Part shown: one piece after another, positions 26,916 through 35,320 of the stretch
Layout: each line of letters begins with the position of its first letter
Numbering within the stretch: position 1 is the first letter of the stretch
DNA from: Polychytrium aggregatum
Taxonomy: Eukaryota; Chytridiomycota; Chytridiomycetes; Polychytriales
Reading direction: 5' to 3'
Assembly (NCBI RefSeq): GCF_025602895.1
Contig: NW_026516457.1
Span: 1-38,981, forward strand
DNA length: 38,981 bases
Program-made: the position numbers and the translations under genes
Notes under the pieces: model-generated
What the model was told of the DNA's origin: nothing
Database searches by the model: none
The model's input: the letters and a program-made list of their open reading frames with translations, nothing else

Positions 26916-27139
26916 GCGAAACCGATTCCCAACACACTTCTACCCCCGCGGCGGCTGACTTGGTTCACACCGCCGCCAAACACGCACTGCAGCATTTTCG
27001 CAGTTTCGCTCACGACTTGCTCGAAACTGTAGACCAACTGCCCGAAAATACCCGTTGGAATCTGCTCTGGACCAGTCGCCCGGTCCTGCTCTTCATGCTC
27101 TATGTTTTCATCTCTCTGTCTTTTTTTCTCATCCTCTAG
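26900..27139 (+). CDS. Small tail-anchored membrane protein (79 aa)
   Basis: It starts inside the end of the previous gene in another frame (MGQDLSETDS). The body is helical and polar (AAKHALQHFRSFAHDLLETVDQ). The C-terminus is one membrane segment (VLLFMLYVFISLSFFLIL) ending at the stop, giving a tail-anchored topology. Nothing identifies a family. The overlapping arrangement and same-strand membrane neighbours support it as a real gene. Confidence 0.55.
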   Translation: MGQDLSETDSQHTSTPAAADLVHTAAKHALQHFRSFAHDLLETVDQLPENTRWNLLWTSRPVLLFMLYVFISLSFFLIL

Positions 27140-27166
27140 TCAGCAATACAGTTACCCATCCACCAA

Positions 27167-27655
27167 ATGGCCACCATCCTTCAGTCCGCTGACCGTCTCA
27201 TCAACCAGAGTCTCGCCGTGCTCGATAACAAATGGGTTAGCGGTTTCTTGCGTCTCTTCCTGTTCCTGTACGGCGGCTTTGCCGCTCCCAAACTCACCGC
27301 CAGCGCCACTGTCGTCTTCGAGAACCCCATCTTCCGCGTCCTTGTCTTCTTCCTGATCATCATCGTGGCCAACAAGGACTTTGCCCTCTCGCTGCTGCTC
27401 ACCTTTGTCTTCTTCACCAGCACTTGGTACATTGAGAACAAGCTGAATGCTTCCGGGTCTACGAGCTCCAGCATCGGCACTGGCTTGAGCTCGAGCGGCC
27501 TCTTCGGCAGTAGCAGCGTCGCACCCAAATCCAGCTCGGTCGTTGCCCCGACGGCGGTTTCCGTCACAGTGCCTCCCAGATACACATCCTTCAGTCAGAA
27601 CGGTGATTCAATCCCCGGCTACGACGAGAACGATGTGCCGTATGCTGCGTTCTGA
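27167..27655 (+). CDS. Hydrophobic virion membrane protein (162 aa)
   Basis: Two or three membrane segments: FLRLFLFLYGGFAAPKLTAS, FRVLVFFLIIIVANKD and FALSLLLTFVFFTSTWYI. A Ser/Gly/Thr-rich tail follows, with a terminal PGYDENDVPYAAF. The pattern LYGG.AAPKL ... VFFLII.VANKD.ALSLLL resembles hydrophobic proteins found repeatedly in giant viruses (remembered, not searched). The second hairpin resembles that of the 18101 protein. A T7 tract lies 39 nt before the ATG, inside the end of the previous gene. Confidence 0.65.
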   Translation: MATILQSADRLINQSLAVLDNKWVSGFLRLFLFLYGGFAAPKLTASATVVFENPIFRVLVFFLIIIVANKDFALSLLLTFVFFTSTWYIENKLNASGSTSSSIGTGLSSSGLFGSSSVAPKSSSVVAPTAVSVTVPPRYTSFSQNGDSIPGYDENDVPYAAF

Positions 27656-27662
27656 TCACCCA

Positions 27663-28388
27663 ATGGAAAACCAGGCCCTCACACAACCATCCACCGCAAT
27701 GACCGCACCAGTAGACTGCTGCTTCTTTGAGCTCACCCATTTCAAGCCATTCCTCCTCTATCTTGACGACACACCCCGTCTCTACGACGGCGAGACCGTC
27801 ACCTTTCTCGATATCGATATCGAGAAATCACACACTCCTACGACCCGAAACCGAAACCGAGACCGGGGTGTATTCATTGTCGAGATATGGGAGACCATCA
27901 ATCGCCCCAAACTGCTCGTATTCAGAGACTGCATCACCCATCCAAGCTTTGATCTCCTCGAGCGCCGCCAGCAGATCGCAGCAACGATCGCCGCCATGGA
28001 TGTGCGCGAGTATCAGTGTATCGTATCCCCCCTCTTCCACTGTGCGACCAACATCCGATTCGTCCTCTGCAATGCACCAACCAACGTCAGCGGCTTTTGC
28101 ATCACTCCGCGCTTTCAACGACCGGCTGGTCTGGACATGCCGCAACTGCCCGACCCACGTGTCTCCCACACCATTGAAATCGAGTTCAGTGAATGTGGCG
28201 GAGATAACCCCGAGGCCTATCGGGTTGTGCATGAGCAACGTGGATCCCGCCGGTTCTTGCGCCTTCCCGATCTGGGTGCGTGCAAGGGGGTCGCCGCGGC
28301 GTTCGAGGCAGCTTCGCCCAAGAAACGCATATATATCCAGGCCCGCTTCGATCCGGTCTGGATGTCTTGGACACCTCTGCTCATCTGA
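27663..28388 (+). CDS. Unrecognised soluble protein (241 aa), weak nucleotidyltransferase-like pattern
   Basis: The ATG at 27663 (MENQALTQ) is 7 bases after the previous stop; the longer open frame begins with a non-ATG codon inside that gene. There is no membrane segment. Several beta strands alternate with helices: CCFFELTHFKPFLLYLDD, LYDGETVTFLDIDIE, FIVEIWETINRPKLLVFRD, SGFCITP. The order DGE, then a V/I-rich strand with a following Arg and an ERRQQ helix, then GFCITP, loosely recalls an mRNA guanylyltransferase fold. The catalytic KxDG motif is not visible, so I do not assign that function. Confidence 0.55.
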   Translation: MENQALTQPSTAMTAPVDCCFFELTHFKPFLLYLDDTPRLYDGETVTFLDIDIEKSHTPTTRNRNRDRGVFIVEIWETINRPKLLVFRDCITHPSFDLLERRQQIAATIAAMDVREYQCIVSPLFHCATNIRFVLCNAPTNVSGFCITPRFQRPAGLDMPQLPDPRVSHTIEIEFSECGGDNPEAYRVVHEQRGSRRFLRLPDLGACKGVAAAFEAASPKKRIYIQARFDPVWMSWTPLLI

Positions 28389-28398
28389 GACCTCCAAA

Positions 28399-30816
28399 AT
28401 GGATTCCTTCGTTCACCTCACCACCGTCACCTGCCAGGACACTGCACAATCCAAGATTCGTAACATCTACCAGGTCTACATCAACGCTGCCGATCTCAGC
28501 GGACCTACACCCAAGAGTGATCTCAAGGCCCAATGGCACCAGTTCTTCAAGGTCATGACCACTTGCGTCTCCCCAGTGGAAATCGTTGCCCAGGTCACCG
28601 AGCGCACCCTCGCAGCAGCTACCCGCATCGACATCGACACTATCGACGATCAGGTTGCCGTCGCTCGAGTCCGTCTTGAGCCTGCCTTCTTTGACCAATA
28701 CTTCAAGCACCTTCGTACCGAGCCCCTAGACGACAAGGAGAACACTCTCGGGTTGATCAAGGCCATGTTTTCGATCAAGGGATGGGGAGCCGCCACCAAA
28801 CGCTCGGCTCAAGGTTTCAGAACGATCAAGGCACTCGAGGACAAGGGTCACATCCCCTCCATGATCGCCATGATCGAGCATTACATCGCGGCCGAGAAAT
28901 ACATCAATGTATTCGAGCTCAGCACCAAACTCGCAGCCAAGGGTAACATCCAGGGCCATCACTTCCTGGGCTGGACTCATTTCCATGGCAAGGGAACTCC
29001 CCAAAACTACACACTCGCAGTCAAGCATTTCAACATTGCCGTCGGGTCCAACCACCGCTGCTCCCAGAAGATCCTCGGCGACTGCCATTTTTACGGCCTC
29101 GGTGTTGTCCAGAGCTACCAAGTCGCCTTTGCCTTCTACCTCTGTGCCGGCCTCGCTGGAGATCCCGAAGCAGCCTTCCAGCTGGGTGAACTCTACAGGA
29201 ACGGTCTTGGAATCGATACCGACGTCAAGAGTGCTCTCCTGTGGTACGACCTGGCCAGCAACGGTGGAAACATCGATGCCTGTCGGACCCTGGGTGAGAT
29301 CTACCTCACCGGCACTATCACCCCTGCCGACGCCACCAAGGGGCTCAAGCTCTTGGAGACCGCTGCCGATGCGAGCGATCCCAAGGCGTGCTACCTGATG
29401 GGTGAAATCTATTATTATGGCCGCTACGGAGTCGACAAGGATTACGACAAGGCAGCATCCCTCTTCCACATTGCAGCCCTCTCTGGACAAGACTCGGATG
29501 CCCAGTACATTGTCGGCTACTTTCACGAAAACGGCATTGGCTCGAAAAAGGACCTTCGAAAGGCCGTCTTTTGGTACAAAAAGTCTGCCAACAACGACAA
29601 CCCAAACGGCCGGTTCGGGCTCGCTCGGATGATGCTCAAGGGAGCTGGTGGCATCAAGAAGAATGTCCAGGGTGCGATCGATACCCTCGTTGCGTCGGCA
29701 GCACAAGGTCACCCTGGTGCTTCCTACGTTCTTGGCACTCTCTGGGAAACCAAGGCCATTACCGAGCCAGGCAAGGATAATTACCAAGAAGCTATACACC
29801 TCTTCACTGTCGCAGCCAACGGTGGCTATCACGAAGCTCAAGCCCGCCTTGGCAACATATACTTCCAGGGAGACCGAGTCTCCGTGGACTTTACCAAGGC
29901 ATTCAAGCTTCTCTTGGCCGCAAGCGATTCGGACGAAGACAATGTCATCAAACAGACCCACAATCTCGGCGAGTGTTATCTGCATGGCTTCGGGGTCCGT
30001 CGCGATGTCCCCATGGCCATCGTTGCTTTTGAGCGCGCAGCCAACGCTGGAAACACCGAGTCCCAGTATCAGCTCGGCGTCATCCATACCCGTCCTGGGT
30101 CGTATGGATGGTATACCGACTACAATATCGCAGCCAAATGGCTCACTATGGCGAGCACCAAGAACCACGCCGAAGCCCAGTTTGAACTCGCCGAACTCCA
30201 TTTCTACGGCCGAGGCATGACGGAGCCCGATACGAAAACCGCCATTGTACTCTATCAAAAGGCCGTCGATAACAACTGCGAGAAGGCTCAGTTTATTCTT
30301 GGCTTTCGTTATTCTTTTGGCGCTAATGACATTCCAAAAGACCCATCTACGGGCTTGGAGTACCTCAAGCAGGCACACGCCAGAGGTCATTCAAATGCCA
30401 CTGCCGCCATTGGAATGCATCATTATTATGGTACTGCTGGCTGCACAAAGGACTGTGAGAGAGCACTTACCCTCTTCAACGACAGCGCTGCCCGCGGCTC
30501 CGCTCTCGGTCACTTTTGGGTCGGTATGTTCTTCTACGGTGGTGTTGTTGTGGATCAAAACTTTGATATCGCTTACAGCCACTTTACCAAAGCTGCTTGC
30601 ATGAGATTTGCACCAGCGTTCAGAGCTATTGCACGTTATCATGAACTTGGGTTGGGTGGATTCCCAGTATGCTTGTTGAGTGCTCGAGACCGCTACCGCA
30701 CGGCCGCCCGTCTAGGTGACACCGGTGGTGCTGAAAAATTCAAGGCCTTGTCTGCTCAGCTTCATGTTTGCGATTCCTTCGACCCTATCGATGAGATTGA
30801 CCCATTCACTGAATAA
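28399..30816 (+). CDS. Sel1-like repeat protein (805 aa)
   Basis: Starts at the ATG at 28399 (MDSFVHLTTV). The frame is open well upstream, but only over the previous gene in another frame. After about 130 helical residues, nearly the whole protein is tandem Sel1/TPR-like repeats of about 36 residues with the pattern A...LG..Y..G.GV..D...A...Y..AA..G. Examples are AAFQLGELYRNGLGIDTDVKSALLWYDLAS and AQYIVGYFHENGIGSKKDLRKAVFWYKKSA, about sixteen units by eye. Such solenoids are protein-interaction scaffolds, and in viruses of protists they are often involved in host interaction. It ends 12 bases before the convergent fibre gene. Confidence 0.8.
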   Translation: MDSFVHLTTVTCQDTAQSKIRNIYQVYINAADLSGPTPKSDLKAQWHQFFKVMTTCVSPVEIVAQVTERTLAAATRIDIDTIDDQVAVARVRLEPAFFDQYFKHLRTEPLDDKENTLGLIKAMFSIKGWGAATKRSAQGFRTIKALEDKGHIPSMIAMIEHYIAAEKYINVFELSTKLAAKGNIQGHHFLGWTHFHGKGTPQNYTLAVKHFNIAVGSNHRCSQKILGDCHFYGLGVVQSYQVAFAFYLCAGLAGDPEAAFQLGELYRNGLGIDTDVKSALLWYDLASNGGNIDACRTLGEIYLTGTITPADATKGLKLLETAADASDPKACYLMGEIYYYGRYGVDKDYDKAASLFHIAALSGQDSDAQYIVGYFHENGIGSKKDLRKAVFWYKKSANNDNPNGRFGLARMMLKGAGGIKKNVQGAIDTLVASAAQGHPGASYVLGTLWETKAITEPGKDNYQEAIHLFTVAANGGYHEAQARLGNIYFQGDRVSVDFTKAFKLLLAASDSDEDNVIKQTHNLGECYLHGFGVRRDVPMAIVAFERAANAGNTESQYQLGVIHTRPGSYGWYTDYNIAAKWLTMASTKNHAEAQFELAELHFYGRGMTEPDTKTAIVLYQKAVDNNCEKAQFILGFRYSFGANDIPKDPSTGLEYLKQAHARGHSNATAAIGMHHYYGTAGCTKDCERALTLFNDSAARGSALGHFWVGMFFYGGVVVDQNFDIAYSHFTKAACMRFAPAFRAIARYHELGLGGFPVCLLSARDRYRTAARLGDTGGAEKFKALSAQLHVCDSFDPIDEIDPFTE

Positions 30817-30828
30817 AGGTTTGAGTCC

Positions 30829-32781
30829 TTACACCGACAGGACCTGTACATGATAAGTAATCGTGGCACCGGAAGGCGAGTTGACCAGTGTCTGGAATCC
30901 CAGAGTGGGCTGGCCGTTCGCAGGCCATGTAATCTCTAGCGACTCACCATTCGATCCCTTTGCACTGCTGAGTCGTTGCACGGTGCCAGAGATACCAGAG
31001 CGAGCACTCATGATGAAGGTGGCAGCCGCTCCGCTGGACACATTGTCACGGACAAGGATCATGTAGCTGCCGTGAGTGGTGGTGCCGGAGATGACCGTGG
31101 AGCTCGAGGGGGTCGTACCGTCGTCCTTCATGGCAATGTCGGAAGTGACGGGCACGGTGTTGCCGTTGATCGAGTTGATTCCAGTCACGGCACCTGATGT
31201 GGAGATGTTAACCGCTCCATTAATGGTAACTCCGGCTCCGGGGGTAAGCTCGTTGACCGCATCGGTCTGCACAGAGTCATCCGCAATCAGCTTCTTGGCA
31301 TGGAAGGTGCCGCGAGAGATCAACCCGGCTTTGGAGTGGTAGGTGGGGTCGTTAGGAGTGAAACCCACTTGGAACTCGTCAGTGGTCTCGATCCAAGCGG
31401 ACACGGCATAGGTCTTGTAGTAGAGGCCGTAGACTGAGGTGTTGTCGGGTTGAGTGACCCAGGCCGTTTCGACCGTGGCGATCTTGGTGGTGGCATCAAA
31501 GCCAGTGATCTGGCGGATACCACCGGCACCGGTGCCGCTCATGATCCGAATCCACCAGTTTTTGTAGTAGTCGGTGGCAGCAGTGTCAGACGCAGCGAGC
31601 GTGATAGTGGTGCTGCTGGTCGAGCCCTGGGCGGTTGCGCTAATGTCGGGAGTGGCGTTAGTGACATCACCAGCGCCAGTCTCGCTGTCCGTTTGGTATC
31701 GCTGCATGACGATACCCACATCCGAGAGCGAAGCAGGAGCGGCGTTCAAGAGAATCCAATTGTCGTTCACTGTGAGCGTCTGACTCGTAATAGTGGTCGA
31801 GGCACCAAGCACAGTGAGGTTGCCCTGGACCGTGGTGTTGCCGCTAACGTTCACGTTTCCGCCGACATTGAGGTTCTTGGTGATCTCAGCTCCTCCTGCA
31901 ACCTGAAGAGCACCGCTGGTCAGATTGGTCGAGTCAGTAGTATTGGTGAGGCTGATGATACCGGCAAAGCTCGAGTTATCCCCGACACCGATGCCTCCAG
32001 AGACGACAAGCGCACCGGTCGACGGGTTAGTGGATGCCGTGGTGTTCGTGAAGCTGACGGCATTGGATGCAGTGAAGGTCGATCCAGTGAACTGCACATT
32101 TCCCCATGCATTGAGGTTGTTCAGGGTCGAGAGTCCGGTCACACCGAGCTTCTGAGTGGTGACGGTCTGGGCACACCCAATGCCACCCGCAACGATCAGC
32201 GCTCCACTCGTGGTGTTGGTCGAGTCGGTAGTGCTGTCGAGCGTGACAGTGCTGGCGACTTCGAGAGTGCTGCCCAAATACGTCGATCCACCAGCCGAAA
32301 TGCCGCCAGAGACAACGAGTGCACCCGCAGTCGACGTACCGGGAGTGGTGTCGGTAATGGTCACTGTTCCGGTCGAAGTGATTTGGGTGGTGAACAGGCG
32401 GTTGATCCAGGCATCTTGCTGGACCGAGAGACCTCCGGCTGTCTTAAAACCCCCAGTGGTGTACGAAGTGGCATTGGTGGTGTCAGTGATGGAGATCACG
32501 CCGTTAAAAACCGACCCACCGTTGATCGTGAGGGCACTGACCGAGTCGGTGGTGTTGATGGTGAGCCGGCCGTTGAAGTACGAGTCATTGCCGGCATAGA
32601 TACCACCAGCGACACTAAGAGCACCAGAGTTGGCAGTGGAGGTGGCCGCAGTGGTCGAGCCAATGCGGACAACGTTAGCAATAGTGAGGTCACCGAGACC
32701 ATAGTCCACTGTGGACGATCCCGGCAAAATGTCTACATTACCGTTGTAGACGACGTTCAAGTAGGTTGGATCAGCTGCCAT
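30829..32781 (-). CDS. Large fibre-like virion protein with six stalk repeats (650 aa)
   Basis: From the ATG at 32781 (MAADPTYLNV). The first about 350 residues contain six units of a GALVVSGGIG-type repeat (SGALSVAGGIYAG, AGALVVSGGISAG, SGALIVAGGIGCA, TGALVVSGGIGVG, SGALQVAGGAEIT, plus a diverged one). Each is preceded by a Thr/Ser-rich strand (DTTNATS, DSTTDSTNTTS), a beta-helical stalk seen in phage and giant-virus fibres. A middle domain has NDNWILLNAAPASLSDVGIVMQRY and KNWWIRIMSGTGAG. The C-terminal beta domain ends in TYHVQVLSV. No signal peptide or anchor. A host-attachment or decoration fibre is inferred. An A7-T motif precedes it. Confidence 0.75.
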   Translation of the reverse strand: MAADPTYLNVVYNGNVDILPGSSTVDYGLGDLTIANVVRIGSTTAATSTANSGALSVAGGIYAGNDSYFNGRLTINTTDSVSALTINGGSVFNGVISITDTTNATSYTTGGFKTAGGLSVQQDAWINRLFTTQITSTGTVTITDTTPGTSTAGALVVSGGISAGGSTYLGSTLEVASTVTLDSTTDSTNTTSGALIVAGGIGCAQTVTTQKLGVTGLSTLNNLNAWGNVQFTGSTFTASNAVSFTNTTASTNPSTGALVVSGGIGVGDNSSFAGIISLTNTTDSTNLTSGALQVAGGAEITKNLNVGGNVNVSGNTTVQGNLTVLGASTTITSQTLTVNDNWILLNAAPASLSDVGIVMQRYQTDSETGAGDVTNATPDISATAQGSTSSTTITLAASDTAATDYYKNWWIRIMSGTGAGGIRQITGFDATTKIATVETAWVTQPDNTSVYGLYYKTYAVSAWIETTDEFQVGFTPNDPTYHSKAGLISRGTFHAKKLIADDSVQTDAVNELTPGAGVTINGAVNISTSGAVTGINSINGNTVPVTSDIAMKDDGTTPSSSTVISGTTTHGSYMILVRDNVSSGAAATFIMSARSGISGTVQRLSSAKGSNGESLEITWPANGQPTLGFQTLVNSPSGATITYHVQVLSV

Positions 32782-32816
32782 AGAAGAAAATAAGTTGGCT
32801 ACTCATTGCACAAGGA

Positions 32817-32824
32817 ATTTTTTT
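32817..32824 (-). promoter_or_regulatory. A7-T motif before the fibre gene
   Basis: Seven A then T on the minus strand, 37 nt before the start at 32781. Confidence 0.5.
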
Positions 32825-32879
32825 CATCCAGGGTCAGTTTTCCGGGTCGCTCTCCATGCGTCGATCCATTCCCACCTGC

Positions 32880-33896
32880 CTACTTGCCTGTCGTGTTTGT
32901 CGCCCAGACCAAGTTTGTCCCGTTGTAGATGACCAGGTTTCCGTCGTTTTGCATCGTGAGCGCCGTAACTGGTCGTCCATCGGTATGTGAGACCCACAGA
33001 GGCTTCTTGGCGCTGTCGAATACGACCAGATTGCCATCGTTTTGAAGCGTCGCTGTATATGGCCCTGTTCCCTGACCACCCGTTCCTGTCGACCATATAG
33101 CAGCACCGGTTTTGTTGTTGTATACCACAAGGTTTCCGTCCTGCTGCATGACCAAGGCGTAAGAAGAATCCGGTGAGGATAACACAGCACACGACGACAT
33201 ACTCGTACCTGGTGACAATGCCGAATTGGTCGATGCAGCGGCACTGAACGGCATCCCCGCAGCACTGCACTGCGAATACACCGATGCGGGAGCTGCCAGC
33301 TTGCTGATGTACAGGTTTTGATTTGCAGCCCCTGGAGTGCATGCAGCCAGATCAAGCACTGTACCATTTGTCCTGGTATTGCCTTGCAAATCAAGACACT
33401 TGGTGCTGTCGGGTCCCCATGTCCATGTCGATCCACTGCTCGTGTTGTTCGTCCATGTTTGCGACTGGTCCGTGATATCACACGTCTTGATAACAATGGC
33501 GCTGCCTGCTGCAGCACTCGTTCCACCGGTTGGAGCGAGACACTTCATGCTGGTTTGGTCAATGAGACGCTGGTTAGTGCTGTCGTATCCAAAGTTTTGT
33601 CCTGCTCCATTCGAGTAATCCCAGTAAACCACAGCCGTGCCATCGGCCGTCTGCCCACCGGATACCTCCAAACCTCGCGAGGCATTGTCGCTCGTATGGA
33701 ACATACCGTATGTTGGAGCACCAAAAGTCGGCTGTGAAACGGACCCGACTGCACTTGTAGCAGGAGCGGTGCTGGTATGGGTTGGATAATACACTGCGAG
33801 CGCGTTCCGGTAGTAGCCCATACCCGCACCACCAAGAGCGATTGCGGAGCATATGCATGCGACCACGATGACAATAATGACGATCAAGATGCTCAT
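32880..33896 (-). CDS. Membrane-anchored double-lectin protein 1 (338 aa)
   Basis: Start at the ATG at 33896 (MSILIVIIVIVV), which puts the membrane anchor at the very N-terminus; the frame is open to 33977 across the A8-T motif. After a short linker comes a ricin-B-type beta-trefoil (ADGTAVVYWDYSNGAGQNF, MKCLAPTGG, SQTWTNN, KCLDLQGN). Next is a bulb-type mannose-binding lectin domain with three Q-x-D-x-N-x-V-x-Y-type sites: QQDGNLVVY, QNDGNLVVF, QNDGNLVIY. Sugar binding at a membrane or virion surface is the likely role. It is a close paralogue of the 34011-35219 gene. Confidence 0.8.
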   Translation of the reverse strand: MSILIVIIVIVVACICSAIALGGAGMGYYRNALAVYYPTHTSTAPATSAVGSVSQPTFGAPTYGMFHTSDNASRGLEVSGGQTADGTAVVYWDYSNGAGQNFGYDSTNQRLIDQTSMKCLAPTGGTSAAAGSAIVIKTCDITDQSQTWTNNTSSGSTWTWGPDSTKCLDLQGNTRTNGTVLDLAACTPGAANQNLYISKLAAPASVYSQCSAAGMPFSAAASTNSALSPGTSMSSCAVLSSPDSSYALVMQQDGNLVVYNNKTGAAIWSTGTGGQGTGPYTATLQNDGNLVVFDSAKKPLWVSHTDGRPVTALTMQNDGNLVIYNGTNLVWATNTTGK

Positions 33897-33941
33897 TGTG
33901 GTGTGCTCACCAAGAGATTTGTCGTTCTGCTTTGTGGTTTC

Positions 33942-33950
33942 ATTTTTTTT
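33942..33950 (-). promoter_or_regulatory. A8-T motif before lectin gene 1
   Basis: Eight A then TGAAACC on the minus strand, 46 nt before the start at 33896. The adjoining leader is shared with lectin gene 2. Confidence 0.5.
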
Positions 33951-34010
33951 CGAGTATCGGTGCTTTCGAGTTTGCAATCATTCGATTCTACAGGGACTGG
34001 CTTCAATTGC

Positions 34011-35219
34011 CTACTGACCCATCGTGTCGGTCGCCCAGACAGCGGATGTCCCGTTGTAGATGACCAAGTTTCCGTCGTTTTGCATCGTGAGTGCCGTTAC
34101 CGTTCGTCCATTTGTCTGCGACGACCACAGAGCAGTCTTGGTGGAGTCATACACAACCAGGTTTCCGTCGGTCTGGAACGACGCTGTGTATGGACCCTTA
34201 CCTTGCCCGCTCGTACCTGACGACCATGTAGAGGCACCGGTTTTGTTGTTGTACAGCACCAGATTACCGTCTTGCTGCATAATGAATGAATGCATGGAAT
34301 CGGGTGATGTCAGTACCGTACATGAGGCAATGTTTGTACCCGGAGCAATAGACGAATTGGTCGATGCGACGGCGGTCACTGGTGTGGCGGCTGCACTGCA
34401 CTGAGCACTAGCGGCTGCCGGAACAAGCATCGGTCCAAAGTAGAAATTCTGGTTCGCCCCACCACTGCACGTCCAAAAATCCAGAACCGTCCCGTTGCTT
34501 CGACCGTTACCTTGCAAATCAAGACACTTGGTGCTGTCGGGTCCCCATGTCCATGTCGATCCACTGCTCGTGTTGTTCGTCCAGGTTTGCGACTGGTCCG
34601 TGATATCACACGTCTTGATGACAATGGCGCTGCCAGCAGCAGCACTCGTTCCACCGGTGGGTGCGAGACACTTCATGCTGGTTTGGTCAATGAGACGCTG
34701 GTTAGTGCTGTCGTATCCAAAGTTTTGCCCGGATCCATTCGAGTAGTCCCAGTAGACGACAGCCGTACCATCCGCCGTCTGTCCACCCCAAGTCGCAAGG
34801 CCGCGTGCGGCATTGTCGTTCGTTCGGAAAATGGTGTAAGATGACGCTCCAAACGTCGGCTGCGGGGTACTACCTGATGCCGGTGCAGTCGTGCTCGGTG
34901 TGGACGTTGTGTTGCCACTGCCTGTTCCGCTGGGTGTCCCGCTGGTCCCGCTGGTGCTGGGAGTGCTGCTACTACCAGACCCCGAGCCACTCGAGCCACT
35001 GCTTCCGGAGCCGGTACCCGTTGCGCTCGGTGAACTGCTACTGCTGCCACTGGTATTGGTGGTGTTGCTGGTGTTAGGTGAACTCGAGCTGCTACTACTC
35101 GAGTTACCGCTCGATGATGACTGCATGTAAAAGTAATAGTATAAACCAACCCCACCGCTCGCCATCACAGAGCATATACAAACGATAATGGCAATGATGA
35201 TAATTACCGTAGTGTTCAT
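34011..35219 (-). CDS. Membrane-anchored double-lectin protein 2 (402 aa)
   Basis: Start at the ATG at 35219 (MNTTVIIIIAIIVCICSV), an N-terminal anchor. A long Ser/Gly/Thr linker absent from the paralogue follows, with runs of Ser and SGSSGSGSGSSSTPSTS-like stretches. The ricin-B-type trefoil has ADGTAVVYWDYSNGSGQNF, MKCLAPTGG, SQTWTNN and KCLDLQGN. The bulb-lectin domain has QQDGNLVLY, QTDGNLVVY and QNDGNLVIY. The trefoil core is nearly the same as in protein 1 and the bulb domain more diverged. The linker would extend the lectins from the membrane. The frame is open upstream only via a TTG. Confidence 0.8.
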   Translation of the reverse strand: MNTTVIIIIAIIVCICSVMASGGVGLYYYFYMQSSSSGNSSSSSSSSPNTSNTTNTSGSSSSSPSATGTGSGSSGSSGSGSGSSSTPSTSGTSGTPSGTGSGNTTSTPSTTAPASGSTPQPTFGASSYTIFRTNDNAARGLATWGGQTADGTAVVYWDYSNGSGQNFGYDSTNQRLIDQTSMKCLAPTGGTSAAAGSAIVIKTCDITDQSQTWTNNTSSGSTWTWGPDSTKCLDLQGNGRSNGTVLDFWTCSGGANQNFYFGPMLVPAAASAQCSAAATPVTAVASTNSSIAPGTNIASCTVLTSPDSMHSFIMQQDGNLVLYNNKTGASTWSSGTSGQGKGPYTASFQTDGNLVVYDSTKTALWSSQTNGRTVTALTMQNDGNLVIYNGTSAVWATDTMGQ

Positions 35220-35246
35220 CGACGAATCGTTCTGCTTTGTGGCTTC

Positions 35247-35254
35247 ATTTTTTT
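35247..35254 (-). promoter_or_regulatory. A7-T motif before lectin gene 2
   Basis: Seven A then TGAAGCC on the minus strand, 28 nt before the start at 35219. Confidence 0.5.
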
Positions 35255-35282
35255 CTTTGACAGGCCGATCGAGTCTGGTCGC

Positions 35283-35290
35283 AAAAAAAT
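35283..35290 (+). promoter_or_regulatory. A7-T motif before the gene starting at 35321
   Basis: Seven A then T, 31 nt before the ATG at 35321, in the 101-bp divergent spacer. Confidence 0.5.
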
Positions 35291-35320
35291 CCAGCCATTC
35301 ATCAGACAAAATCACATTCA

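Noticed and set aside
27663..28388. mRNA capping guanylyltransferase
   Set aside because: The loose strand order is suggestive, but no KxDG nucleotidyl-lysine motif is visible, so the call is not supported.
28726..30390. 554-residue minus-strand open frame
   Set aside because: Antisense of the Sel1-repeat gene with no recognisable motif; open because of GC-rich codon use.
31450..32793. 447-residue plus-strand open frame
   Set aside because: Antisense of the fibre-like gene, which has clear repeated stalk units.
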